From: JACKII01 sp041687435
GTDB taxonomy: Bacteria > Pseudomonadota > Alphaproteobacteria > Bin95
Length of the DNA stretch: 64,000 nucleotides
Direction of reading: 5' to 3'
Assembly: GCA_041687435.1 (NCBI GenBank)
Contig: JAWLBX010000008.1
Location: 62,001 to 126,000 of the forward strand
Made by a program: the position numbers and the translations under genes. The notes beneath the pieces were generated by a model. The model had not been told where the DNA came from. It saw only the letters and a program-made list of their open reading frames with translations, and searched no databases. This document shows, in pieces, positions 42,244-50,763 of this stretch (positions are counted from its first letter, which is position 1; every line of letters begins with the position of its first letter).

Positions 42244-44358
42244 TCAATCGGAGCGCGGCACGATCAGCGCATCCACTGCCACACAGCCCTCGCCCTTTGG
42301 CCGAACCAGAACCGGGTTGAGGTCGATGCTTTCCAGCGTCTCGGCATTGGCCGCCGCAAACGCCGAGACCTGGGCGAGGGCCGCTGCAAGCGCATCGACA
42401 TCCGACGGCGGAGCGCCGCGCACGCCTTCCAGCATCGGATAACTGCGCACGCTGCGGATCATTTCATGCGCCACGTCCAGGCCGAACGGCGCTGTGCGGA
42501 AGGTCACGTCCTTCAGCACCTCGACGAAAATCCCGCCGAGGCCGAACATCACCACCGGGCCGAACACCGGGTCGCGTTGCACGCCGATGATGGTCTCGAC
42601 ACCACCCTGCACCATCGGTGCAATCAGCACGCCCTCCAGCCTCGCCGTCGGCGCTGCGGTACGGCCACGATCCATCAGCGTATCGAAGCCGGCCGATGCC
42701 TCCGCCTCACTGGCAATGTTCAGCAGGACGCCGCCGATTTCCGACTTGTGCTGGATATCCGGGGACACGATCTTCATGACCACCGGAAAGCCGATATCCA
42801 TGGCTGCCGCAGCTGCCGCATCGGCGGACTGCACGATCCGCTCGTCCACTACAGGGATGCCGGCGGCGGCCAGCATCTTTTTGGCGTCATACTCGTTGAG
42901 TTGTACGCCGGCCTGCACTTTGGGCGCGCCGTCCGGCAGGGCAGGGGGCACCTCCCGGATGCGGCCGCCGTAGAACGCTTCGCCGAAATGCACCATCGCC
43001 GCCATGGCGTTGATCGCGCGGGCCGGATCCTCGTAGACGAGATATCCCAGCGCCTCCAGCGGTAGACGGGTCTCGTAGCGGGTGAGGGCGGAAAAAGTGA
43101 TCAGACGGTCGGGGAACTGTTTTGCGATGGCCTCGAAGGCCGGATGCAGCTTTTCCATCATCTGTGGATTCAGGCCGACGCTGGCCATGAAACAGATGGC
43201 ATTGGTGTAGCCGCCATCGCCCAGCAACGCCTCGAACATCGGCTGCATGATCGTGGCGTCGTTGACGAGTTGCGCCGTCACGTCCAGCGGGTTTCGGGTG
43301 CCGGCAAAGGGCACCATTTCCTTCATCCGCTTCTGCGTGCTGTCCGGCAGCGGCGGCAGTTCGAAGCCTTTTTCCGCCGCCGCATCGGCCATGATGACCC
43401 CGACGCCGCCAGAAACCGTGATCACGCCCAGATCGCGTTTGGTTGGGAACTTCTTGGCAGTGCAGGCATAGGCGACATCGAACATCTCGTCATAGGTTTT
43501 GGCGCGATAAACATCGTACTTGCGCAGTACCGCATCGAACACCGCGTCGGAACCGGTGAGCGAGGCGGTGTGGGAGGCCGCGGCGGCGCTGCCGACCTCC
43601 GACGTGCCGACCTTCATCAGGACGACAGGTTTCTTGTGCGCCTGTGCGAGCTCCAGCGCCTCGATCAGCTTTTCGGCGTCGGTGATGCCTTCCATATAGC
43701 CCATGACCACGTCGGTGTTCGGGTCTTGCGCCATGTAGGCGAGGCAGTCGGAAAACTCGATATCGCACTGGTTGCCCATGGTGGCCCACAGGTTCAGGCC
43801 ATAGCCGCGCTCGCGCATGACCGTGTAGCAGTGCGCGCCGAACGCGCCGGACTGGCTGGCGATGGAGATGCCGCCGGTCTGCGGCTTGATACCGGCCAGG
43901 TTGGCGAAGGTCGCGATCATGCCGGTGTTGGCATTCATCGAGCCCATGCAGTTCGGGCCGAGCAGGCGCAGCCCCGCCTCCCGCGCCATGGCGGCGATGC
44001 GGCGCTGTTCCTCCGCCCCGGCCGCGTCGATTTCAGCGAAGCCCGAGGACAGAATGATCGCGGATTGGACGCCCTTCTCAATGCAGGCTTGCACCGCGTC
44101 GCGCACTGCGGGTTGCGGCACGACAATCACCGCCATATCCACCGGCTCGTCCACATCGCGCAGGGACGGCACGGCGGCCAGGCCCTGAATTTCCTTGGAT
44201 CGGGCGTTGACCGGAATCAGCCGGCCCTGGAAGCCGGCGACTTTCATATTGTCGATGGGCCGGCCGCCAATTTTCGTCGGGTCCGATGAGGCACCGATGA
44301 TTGCCACGGATTGAGGGGCGAACAATGTTCGCAAACTTGCCGTGTTAATCGAAGACAT
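42244..44358 (-). CDS. NDP-forming acyl-CoA synthetase family protein
   Basis: A 704-residue protein with fused alpha and beta parts of ADP-forming acetate-CoA ligases. Domain order is CoA-binding Rossmann (about 10-130; SVAIIGASSDPTKIGG), two succinyl-CoA-ligase-like flavodoxin folds (about 145-460) and an ATP-grasp domain (about 485-704; YDAKKMLAAAGIPV, GFPVVMKIVSPDIQHKSEIGG). The phosphorylated His is in ASHTASLTGSD. The enzyme interconverts acyl-CoA plus ADP and Pi with a free acid plus ATP. Substrate is not evident. Confidence 0.92.
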   Translation of the reverse strand: MSSINTASLRTLFAPQSVAIIGASSDPTKIGGRPIDNMKVAGFQGRLIPVNARSKEIQGLAAVPSLRDVDEPVDMAVIVVPQPAVRDAVQACIEKGVQSAIILSSGFAEIDAAGAEEQRRIAAMAREAGLRLLGPNCMGSMNANTGMIATFANLAGIKPQTGGISIASQSGAFGAHCYTVMRERGYGLNLWATMGNQCDIEFSDCLAYMAQDPNTDVVMGYMEGITDAEKLIEALELAQAHKKPVVLMKVGTSEVGSAAAASHTASLTGSDAVFDAVLRKYDVYRAKTYDEMFDVAYACTAKKFPTKRDLGVITVSGGVGVIMADAAAEKGFELPPLPDSTQKRMKEMVPFAGTRNPLDVTAQLVNDATIMQPMFEALLGDGGYTNAICFMASVGLNPQMMEKLHPAFEAIAKQFPDRLITFSALTRYETRLPLEALGYLVYEDPARAINAMAAMVHFGEAFYGGRIREVPPALPDGAPKVQAGVQLNEYDAKKMLAAAGIPVVDERIVQSADAAAAAAMDIGFPVVMKIVSPDIQHKSEIGGVLLNIASEAEASAGFDTLMDRGRTAAPTARLEGVLIAPMVQGGVETIIGVQRDPVFGPVVMFGLGGIFVEVLKDVTFRTAPFGLDVAHEMIRSVRSYPMLEGVRGAPPSDVDALAAALAQVSAFAAANAETLESIDLNPVLVRPKGEGCVAVDALIVPRSD

Positions 44359-44439
44359 TTAGGGCGAATCCTTGGAGGCAGCGAGAGTTTGGCCGGAATC
44401 CTACGCCGTGTTGTATGGCCTGCCTAGACCCTGCCGCCG

Positions 44440-44835
44440 CTATATCCAGACCAATTGCGCGTCCTGACCGATATCCGCCAGAAAGCCGACGACGCCAGTC
44501 ACGCGGATGCCGGCTGGGGCTTTCACATCGGCGGCAAGCAGGCCGGAGTCGCAGGCCTCGAACACCGCACCCAATGCCTCCAGGCTCTCCCATAGTTCGG
44601 CGAGCCCCGCGATGCCCTTGGCGGTGAGGGCGGCGTCATAGTCCAGCGGGAGCGTTCCGTCATCGGCGGGCAGCAGCGCATCCAGACCAAGCAAGGCCCT
44701 GCAGCCCGCCATGGTGAAAAACAGTCTCACCGGCCGGCCGACGGCAGCGGCTCCAGCGGCGAACAGCAGGGCATAATGTACCCGGTCCACCCGGCCGCTT
44801 TGCACCACCATGCCCAGGGCCCGCGGGCTACTCAT
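44440..44835 (-). CDS. DsrE-family protein
   Basis: A 131-residue DsrE/DsrF-like protein. It starts within the last codons of the moeB-like gene (8-base overlap) at MSSPRALG. The pattern of YALLFAAGAAAVGRPVRLFFTMAG, then GLAELWESLEALGAVFEACDSGLL and a final TGVVGFLADI is that of small DsrE proteins, with a conserved Cys in ACDSGL. Such proteins carry or relay sulfur. Placement behind a sulfur-carrier activating enzyme gene fits a role in sulfur transfer. Confidence 0.82.
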   Translation of the reverse strand: MSSPRALGMVVQSGRVDRVHYALLFAAGAAAVGRPVRLFFTMAGCRALLGLDALLPADDGTLPLDYDAALTAKGIAGLAELWESLEALGAVFEACDSGLLAADVKAPAGIRVTGVVGFLADIGQDAQLVWI

Positions 44836-45622
44836 GGTGGGACAGATCCCGGATTGTCGGCTGCTCGCCACAGAGCGGGCAGGCGGGGTTCTTGCGGAGT
44901 TTGATGTTCTGCCATTCGGTCGAAAGGCCGTCATACATCATGAAGCGGCCGGACAGGCTTTCGCCCAGGCCGAGAATTTCCTTCAGCACCTCCACCGCCT
45001 GCTGAATGCCGACCGCCCCGGCGACCGCGCCGAAGACGCCCGCTTCCGAACACGATGGAACCGAACCGGGCGGTGGCGGCTCTGGGAACAGGCAGCGATA
45101 GCAGGGATGGCCATCGCCCAAATGGCTCTTGAAAACGGAAAGCTGCCCCTCGAACCGCAGCAGCGCGCCGGAGACCAGAGTCTTGCCGGCAAGATGGCAG
45201 GCATCGTTCAGCAGGTAGCGCGTGGGGAAATTGTCGGTACCGTCGGCGACAATGGCATAGGGCGCCATGATATCGAGCACGTTGGCAGCCGTGATGCGGT
45301 CCTGGTAGACATCGACCTGCACATCCGGGTTCAGGTCGCGGACCATACGGGCCGCGCTTTCCGCCTTCGCCACGCCGACGTCCTGTGTGCGGTGGATTAC
45401 CTGCCGTTGCAGGTTGGAGAGGTCCACCGTGTCGTTGTCGATCACGCCGATCCGGCCGACGCCGGCGGCTGCCAGATATTGCAGCATCGGCGCGCCCAGC
45501 CCGCCCGCGCCCACCAGCAGCACGGCGGCCTCCAGCAGCTTCTCCTGCCCGATGCCGCCAACTTCCGGCAACAGAATGTGGCGGGAATAGCGTTCGAGTT
45601 GGTCGTCGGTCCAGTCGATCAT
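44828..45622 (-). CDS. moeB: MoeB/ThiF-type adenylyltransferase (HesA/MoeB family)
   Basis: A 264-residue E1-like enzyme. ATP-binding GAGGLGAPMLQYLA, DNDTVDLSNLQRQ (Arg finger and Mg-binding Asp) and TDNFPTRYLLND are present, together with a zinc site formed by CYRC and CPLC. It adenylates the C-terminal Gly of a ubiquitin-like sulfur carrier (MoaD or ThiS). There is no rhodanese domain fused at the end. The ATG at 45622 lies two bases after the dut stop. Whether it serves molybdopterin or thiamine sulfur transfer cannot be read; MoeB-type is the safer name. Confidence 0.92.
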   Translation of the reverse strand: MIDWTDDQLERYSRHILLPEVGGIGQEKLLEAAVLLVGAGGLGAPMLQYLAAAGVGRIGVIDNDTVDLSNLQRQVIHRTQDVGVAKAESAARMVRDLNPDVQVDVYQDRITAANVLDIMAPYAIVADGTDNFPTRYLLNDACHLAGKTLVSGALLRFEGQLSVFKSHLGDGHPCYRCLFPEPPPPGSVPSCSEAGVFGAVAGAVGIQQAVEVLKEILGLGESLSGRFMMYDGLSTEWQNIKLRKNPACPLCGEQPTIRDLSHHE

Positions 45623-45624
45623 CT

Positions 45625-46083
45625 CTATATCCCCGTCGAGCCGAATCCGCCGGCGCCGCGCGGCGTCTCGTCCAGGTCTGCAACCGGCAGCCAGGCGGCC
45701 TGGGTGACTGGCGCCAGTACCAATTGGGCGATGCGCAGGCCGCGTTCGACCGCGAACGGGGCGGTGCCGTGGTTGATCAGGATTGCGCCAATTTCGCCCC
45801 GGTAATCCGCGTCGATGGTGCCGGGCGCGTTCAGAACGGTCACGCCATGGCGCAGCGCCAGACCGGAGCGCGGGCGCACCTGTGCCTCGTAGCCAGCAGG
45901 AAGGGCGAGCGCGATGCCGCAAGGCACCAGCACGTGCGCACCGGGGGCGAGCGTCAGAGGCTCGCCTTCCGGCAGCGCTGCCAGCAGGTCGCAACCGGCG
46001 GCCAGCGCGGTTGCATACTCCGGCAGCGGCAGGTCCGCTGCGTGGTCGAGCACGCGAATAGCGACGGGCACCCTGCCACTCAC
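45625..46083 (-). CDS. dut: dUTP diphosphatase
   Basis: A 152-residue trimeric dUTPase. Motifs are visible in order: LPEYATALAAGCDL (1), RPRSGLALRHGV (2), NAPGTIDADYRGEIGAILIN (3), RIAQLVLAPV (4) and the Phe-lid RGAGGFGSTG (5). It removes diphosphate from dUTP and keeps uracil out of DNA. I chose a GTG at 46083, which overlaps the coaBC stop as GTGA and gives the family's usual length; an upstream Met would extend into coaBC. Confidence 0.94.
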   Translation of the reverse strand: MSGRVPVAIRVLDHAADLPLPEYATALAAGCDLLAALPEGEPLTLAPGAHVLVPCGIALALPAGYEAQVRPRSGLALRHGVTVLNAPGTIDADYRGEIGAILINHGTAPFAVERGLRIAQLVLAPVTQAAWLPVADLDETPRGAGGFGSTGI

Positions 46084-47300
46084 GCCGGCGCTCCATTCAG
46101 TGCCGTGGCAATCCGCTCGGCCAGACGCCCGGCCACCTCGGCCTTGGTCATGCGCGGCCAATCCTCCACCGCATCGGCGGAGACCAGATGCACGGTGTTG
46201 TCATCGCCGCCGAACGTGCCGGTGCCAGGCGAGACGTCGTTGGCGACGATCCAGTCGCAACCCTTGCGGCCCAGCTTGTCTCGGGCATAGGTGACGACAT
46301 TGCCTGTCTCTGCCGCAAAGCCGACCACCAAGCGCGGCCGGGCATTGCTGGCCAGTTGGCCAAGGCTTTTCAGAATGTCCGGGTTTTCGACCAGCGGCAG
46401 CTGTGGCGGGCCCTTGTCGTCTTTCTTGAGCTTCTTATCGCTGTTGATGTCCACCCGCCAGTCCGCCACAGCGGCCGCGCAGACCGCAACATCCGCCGGC
46501 AGGGCTGCATGGCAGGCATCCAACATCTGCCGGGCGCTTTCGATCCGCACCACATCGACGCCTGCGGGGTCCGGCATGTTGGTTGGACCAGAGATGAGTG
46601 TTGTGCGCGCGCCCAGCCGTGCCAGAGCGGCGGCAATGGCGTGACCCTGCTTGCCGCTGGAGCGGTTCGCGATATAGCGCACGGGGTCTATCGCTTCCCA
46701 GGTTGGGCCGCTGGTGACGATGGCGTGACGGCCCGCCAGCGGCATCGGTCCGACCTGTTGCGCGAAAAAGCCTTCGATGGCGGCGACGATATCCATGACT
46801 TCCGCCAGCCGCCCGGTGCCGATCTCGCCGCAGGCGAGGTTGCCCGCGCCAGGGCCGACGCGCAGCACGCCACGGCCCTCCAGCGTCAGCATGTTGGTCT
46901 GGGTGGCCGGATGCTGCCACATCATCACATTCATGGTCGGGCAGACCATCACCGGTTTGTCAGTCGCCAATAGCGCGGTGGACGCCAGATCATCCGCCAG
47001 CCCGTTTGCCATTTTGGCCAGCAGGTCGGCGCTGGCAGGACAGACCACGACCAGATCGGCCTCCCGCGACAGGCGGATATGGCCCATTTCGGCCTCGTCT
47101 GTCAGGCTGAACAGGTCCTGATAGACCTTGTTTTCGCTGAGCGCGGCAACGCTGAGCGGCGTCACGAACTGCGCGCCGCCGCGGGTCAGGACGCAGCGGA
47201 CATCAACGCCCCGTTCCCGCAGGCGGCGGATCAGATCCAGGCTGCGGTAAGCGGCGATACCGCCCGCGATGATCAGCAGGATGCGCTTACCGTTAAGCAT
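46080..47300 (-). CDS. coaBC: Bifunctional phosphopantothenoylcysteine decarboxylase/phosphopantothenate-cysteine ligase
   Basis: A 406-residue CoaBC. The N-terminal flavoprotein CoaC part has GGIAAYRSLDLIRRLRERG, PASADLLAKMANGLADD, the PTMNVMMWQHP active-site motif and the substrate clamp with Cys in GNLACGEIGTGRL. The C-terminal CoaB part has VTSGPTWEAIDPVRYIANRSSGKQG, AAVADW and a KLGRKGCDWIVANDV region. It makes 4'-phosphopantetheine in CoA synthesis. It heads a coaBC-dut-moeB-dsrE operon with overlapping or near-touching genes. Confidence 0.96.
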   Translation of the reverse strand: MLNGKRILLIIAGGIAAYRSLDLIRRLRERGVDVRCVLTRGGAQFVTPLSVAALSENKVYQDLFSLTDEAEMGHIRLSREADLVVVCPASADLLAKMANGLADDLASTALLATDKPVMVCPTMNVMMWQHPATQTNMLTLEGRGVLRVGPGAGNLACGEIGTGRLAEVMDIVAAIEGFFAQQVGPMPLAGRHAIVTSGPTWEAIDPVRYIANRSSGKQGHAIAAALARLGARTTLISGPTNMPDPAGVDVVRIESARQMLDACHAALPADVAVCAAAVADWRVDINSDKKLKKDDKGPPQLPLVENPDILKSLGQLASNARPRLVVGFAAETGNVVTYARDKLGRKGCDWIVANDVSPGTGTFGGDDNTVHLVSADAVEDWPRMTKAEVAGRLAERIATALNGAPA

Positions 47301-47358
47301 TGTGTCTCCGATACGGATCGCGCCGGGATCAGCCCGGCCCGGAACACTTTGGGAGCGT

Positions 47359-48723
47359 TTAGCCGATCCGGCTTTCGGCCAGCAACCCGCTCATGACGAC
47401 CTGGTCTTCCAGGCCAGTGATCGCGGAAACCATGCTGTCGACCTTGTCCGCACCGATCAGCGGTGTGGCCAGTGCGCGGAATTTCTTCTCCAGCTTCGCC
47501 TGCTGCTCCGCCAAATCTCGCATAGGTTCGCCAATGTCGAATTCCTGGCGCAGCACCTTGCCGTCTTTCTGGTGCACTACGACCTCGGAGAAGAAGGACT
47601 GGTAGTCCTGCCGACCGATCACCTCCGCCTTGCGGCGCAGGTCGGCGGCGCCATCCACTTCGAAGCCGTCGTCCATGTAGAGTTCCAGCGCGCCGCTCGC
47701 CTTGTCGAGCAGGCCAAGCGCCACGTTGTGCGCCAGGCTGAATTTGGCTTCCAGGCCCGATTTCGGCTCGGGAATGTCGCACATGCCGATGGCGTTCGGC
47801 GGCACGTTGATCTCGATCTTTTCGACCAGCGCCGGATCGAAACCATCCTGCAGGCGCAGGCGCAGCGCTGCCTCGGTCGGGGCGTGCACGCCATAGCAGG
47901 CCGGATGGTATTTGAAGAGCGTATCCTGGGTGTGGAACAGTTCGCCGATCCGCTCCAGCGCCCTTTCGATATCGACCCCTTCCGCCATGGTGTCGCCGAA
48001 GCCCTGCTTGATATCCAGCGTATTTTCGCGTGCGGTGAAGCCGCGGGAGGCAAGGTTGGCCGCCAGCAGGCCGTTGGAGGCCGCCTTGCCGGCATGCAGC
48101 GGCTTCGACATCGTGCCGAAATTGCTCTTCAGGCCGGCGGCCTGGGTTGCAGCGATGCCCATGGCGCGGTTGGTCGCCTCCGCATCCAGGCCCAGCAGGT
48201 TGGCGCAGGCCGCTGCCGCGCCGATGGCGCCGATGGTGCCGGTTGCATGCCAGCCCCGGGCATAATGGCCCTTGCTCATCATCAGGCCGATGCGTGCCAG
48301 CACTTCGACACCGGCGACAAAGGCCGTGATGACCGCCTTGCCATCCTTGCCATGCCGCTCGGCCAGGGCGAGGACAGCCGGCATGACCGCCACGGTGGGG
48401 TGGCCGGTAAAGGCGCCCAGCACGTCGTCATAATCCAGGGCATGCGCTGCGGAGCCGTTGTAGAGCGCTGCCTGAACGGGAGAGGTTTTTTCGCCGATGC
48501 CGATCAGGGTTGCGTGCGGCGAGCCGCCCTCGTCCTCGATTTCCGCCAGCAGGATCTGGCTGAGCGGCTCCGACTTGCCTGCCAGCGTCACGCCGACCAT
48601 GTCCATCAGGCAGTGCCGGGCGACGGTCCGCGCTTCCACCGGAATCTGATCGAATGTCAGGGTTGCGGCAAATTGTGCCAGCGCTTCGGTGACTTTCGGC
48701 TCATTGGTCAACTGGTCGGCCAT
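47359..48723 (-). CDS. MmgE/PrpD family protein (first copy)
   Basis: A 454-residue MmgE/PrpD protein, the family of 2-methylcitrate dehydratase, cis-aconitate decarboxylase and related enzymes. Landmarks are HCLMDMVGVTLAG, NGSAAHALDYDDVLGAFTGHPTVA, RGWHATGTIGAIGAAAACA and KYHPACYGVHAPTEA. ATG 48723 has GGGAGA upstream. There is no prpB/prpC neighbour, so 2-methylcitrate is not specially indicated. The second copy (58477-59907) is clearly a paralogue. Most environmental members have unknown substrates. Confidence 0.9.
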   Translation of the reverse strand: MADQLTNEPKVTEALAQFAATLTFDQIPVEARTVARHCLMDMVGVTLAGKSEPLSQILLAEIEDEGGSPHATLIGIGEKTSPVQAALYNGSAAHALDYDDVLGAFTGHPTVAVMPAVLALAERHGKDGKAVITAFVAGVEVLARIGLMMSKGHYARGWHATGTIGAIGAAAACANLLGLDAEATNRAMGIAATQAAGLKSNFGTMSKPLHAGKAASNGLLAANLASRGFTARENTLDIKQGFGDTMAEGVDIERALERIGELFHTQDTLFKYHPACYGVHAPTEAALRLRLQDGFDPALVEKIEINVPPNAIGMCDIPEPKSGLEAKFSLAHNVALGLLDKASGALELYMDDGFEVDGAADLRRKAEVIGRQDYQSFFSEVVVHQKDGKVLRQEFDIGEPMRDLAEQQAKLEKKFRALATPLIGADKVDSMVSAITGLEDQVVMSGLLAESRIG

Positions 48724-48817
48724 GGCGGTTTCTCCCAATCCAGGCGGTGTCTGTGCATATGACAGATATTAGTGCGGCCAGCACCCGGCAAGGTCAAGCG
48801 CGGCCGCGGCGCAGCCA

Positions 48818-50110
48818 CTAGGCGACCTGCCCGATGAAACAGTGATGGCCGCGCGTCATGAACCAACTGCCCTTCGCCACCGCCTCGGCCTTCGCCGCGC
48901 GATATTCGGCCTGTTCGTCCGGCGTTAGCAGCGAGAGGGCGAAGGATTCCGGGTATTCGATAATTGGCCCGTCCGTGCGTTCACTTGCGACCGTGAATGT
49001 GTGCATGCGTTCCGGCCTCAGGCCGGCAGCGATGGCCATGTCATAGACGGCGGCGCTCGCCACCCCGCCAGCGGAGACCGAGGCGGCCGGCAGGCTGATT
49101 TTTCCCCGCAACTGCGGTGAGACCGGCAGGTTCCACCACTGGTGCAGGTCCGTGCCGCGCACGATCACGCCGACGCGCCCGCCCGGCTTCACCACCCGCA
49201 CCAACTCCGCCAAGCCTTTCTCCGCGTTGCATTCTTCCAAAACCGTGATGGTGTAGGCAGCGTCGAACCTATTGTCGGGGAACGGCAATTCCTCGGCGCT
49301 TGCCTCCGCAAACTCCATCTCTGCGCCTGCTTTCTCCGTCGCAATCCGTGCCTCTCCGAGCAGGTAGGGGCTGATGTCCAGCACGGTCAGTGGATTTTGG
49401 GCGTTGGTGTGGCGGACGAACTGGATCGCCACCGCACCGCTACCGCACCCGACATCCAGAACCCGTTCGCCGGGCGAAAGTTGCAGCGCATCGAACATGC
49501 CGGCGCACATGTGCCGCCAGTCGGCCAGCGCCGCCCGTTCCTCCAGCAGCGACAGCATGCCGAGATGCGGGCCGCCCAGTGCCACCACCCGGAATTTTTC
49601 GGCAAGCGCCGGCAGCAGCGGCTCCCACTGGCTCGGCGCCAGGACCAGGGGCGTCAGTACCAGCACGGGGCCGTTGCCCATGATCCGGTACCGGATGCCG
49701 GCTTCTTCGCCCTCCGCCGGCTCGCCGTCCGCGCTATCGGCACCGCCGACGGCGCTGAAATGGTCAGCCAGCACGTCCGCGAGGTCCGGCCGGTCTGCCG
49801 CCATGTCGCTCCAACTCTCCGCTTCGTAGCCGCTGAGGGTCACGGTTTGTGCCAGGCCGAGGCGCGGCAGGGCGCGAGCCGCAGTCGTGCCCAGCATGCC
49901 CCCCGCCGGCGAGACGTAGAGCAGGCGTTCGGCCAGCGGCGCGAACGGATGCGGGTCGATGCGGGAGGGTGCGGTGAGCGCGACGCCGGCCAGGCGCTCC
50001 GGATGGCTGGTGACGAGGCCGGCAATGTCGCCCGGCGATTGCGTCGCCCAATGGGCAGAGCGAATGCCGAGCGTGTCGAGCACGGCCAGAATGCGGTCGG
50101 TCAGAGTCAT
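48818..50110 (-). CDS. Permuted alpha/beta-hydrolase-like region fused to class I SAM methyltransferase
   Basis: A 430-residue fusion. Residues about 10-115 resemble the second half of an alpha/beta hydrolase (LDTLGIRSAHWATQSPGD, HPERLAGVALTAPS, LSGYEAESWSDMAADRPDL); residues about 135-185 resemble the first half (GIRYRIMGNGPVLVLTPLVL, FRVVALGGPHLG). Order is thus swapped, and the nucleophile elbow reads QSPGD. A complete methyltransferase follows (motif I VLDVGCGSGAVA, EASAEELPFPDNRFDAAYT, VKPGGRVGVIVRG). I chose ATG 50110; an earlier in-frame Met lacks homology. Substrate unknown; it could methylate a small molecule or lipid. Confidence 0.82.
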   Translation of the reverse strand: MTLTDRILAVLDTLGIRSAHWATQSPGDIAGLVTSHPERLAGVALTAPSRIDPHPFAPLAERLLYVSPAGGMLGTTAARALPRLGLAQTVTLSGYEAESWSDMAADRPDLADVLADHFSAVGGADSADGEPAEGEEAGIRYRIMGNGPVLVLTPLVLAPSQWEPLLPALAEKFRVVALGGPHLGMLSLLEERAALADWRHMCAGMFDALQLSPGERVLDVGCGSGAVAIQFVRHTNAQNPLTVLDISPYLLGEARIATEKAGAEMEFAEASAEELPFPDNRFDAAYTITVLEECNAEKGLAELVRVVKPGGRVGVIVRGTDLHQWWNLPVSPQLRGKISLPAASVSAGGVASAAVYDMAIAAGLRPERMHTFTVASERTDGPIIEYPESFALSLLTPDEQAEYRAAKAEAVAKGSWFMTRGHHCFIGQVA

Positions 50111-50201
50111 GGAGCGCGCGTTCCTTCGGGTCTTTGGCGAATTTGCCGGGCAGTCTATCCTAGGTTTATCCAAGGCCGAAGCCCGCACCGGAGGTCACTG
50201 C

Positions 50202-50708
50202 ATGCCTGCCCGTCTCGAACTTGTTCAGGGGGATATCACCCGTGTCGCCGTCGATGCCATTGTCAATGCCGCGAACAGCTCTTTGTTGGGCGGCGGTGGT
50301 GTGGATGGCGCGATCCACCGTGCTGCCGGGCCGGAATTGCTGGAGGAATGCCGCAAGATCGGCGGCTGTCCCACGGGCGAGGCCCGGATTACCGACGCCT
50401 ACCGTCTCCCGGCCCGCTCCGTGATCCATACGGTCGGCCCGATTTGGTCCGGCGCGCGCGACGATGATCCGGCGCTGGCCGCCTGTTATCGCAACAGCCT
50501 GCGGCTGGCGGCAGCGCACAATTGCCGTTCCGTCGCATTTCCCAGCATATCCACAGGTGTCTATGGCTTTCCGTTCGAGCGGGCCTGCCGCATCGCGCTT
50601 GCCACAGTCAGGGGTGAGACGGCGCGCCTGCCAACGATTGAGCGCGTGGTGTTCGTCTGCTTCAGCCAAGACGATTACGAGCGTTTCCGGGCGATCATGG
50701 CCGAATGA
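50202..50708 (+). CDS. Macrodomain protein (O-acetyl-ADP-ribose deacetylase-like)
   Basis: A 168-residue single macrodomain. The ADP-ribose site is clear: GDITRVAVDAIVNAANS, LLGGGGVDGAIHRAAG, CPTGEARITDAYRLPA, VIHTVGPIW and FPSISTGVYGFP. Members like YmdB remove acetyl or ADP-ribose groups. GGAGG precedes the ATG at 50202. It is a single gene, divergent from the hydrolase-methyltransferase gene, and I see no toxin (DarT-type) partner beside it. Confidence 0.94.
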   Translation: MPARLELVQGDITRVAVDAIVNAANSSLLGGGGVDGAIHRAAGPELLEECRKIGGCPTGEARITDAYRLPARSVIHTVGPIWSGARDDDPALAACYRNSLRLAAAHNCRSVAFPSISTGVYGFPFERACRIALATVRGETARLPTIERVVFVCFSQDDYERFRAIMAE

Positions 50709-50722
50709 ACGTCATAGTGTGA

Positions 50723-50757
50723 TGGCGGCGGCGCGGCTTGCCGCCACGACGCCGCCA
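50723..50757. terminator. Hairpin between macrodomain gene and LLM gene
   Basis: TGGCGGC and GCCGCCA enclose an inner GGCG...CGCC pairing, followed by ATTTTCTT on the plus strand. It lies in a convergent gap and should end the macrodomain transcript; possibly bidirectional. Confidence 0.6.
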
Positions 50758-50763
50758 ATTTTC

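Noticed and set aside
43144..44289. Plus-strand open frame of 381 codons
   Set aside because: Antisense of the acyl-CoA synthetase gene.
47269..48762. Plus-strand open frame of 497 codons
   Set aside because: Antisense of the first MmgE/PrpD gene; no recognisable protein motif.
49142..50467. Plus-strand open frame of 441 codons
   Set aside because: Antisense of the hydrolase-methyltransferase gene and out of phase with the macrodomain gene; the macrodomain gene has a strong ribosome site and all family motifs.
50202..50708. DarTG-type toxin-antitoxin locus with macrodomain
   Set aside because: The macrodomain protein is a stand-alone YmdB-like type and no DarT-like gene lies beside it.
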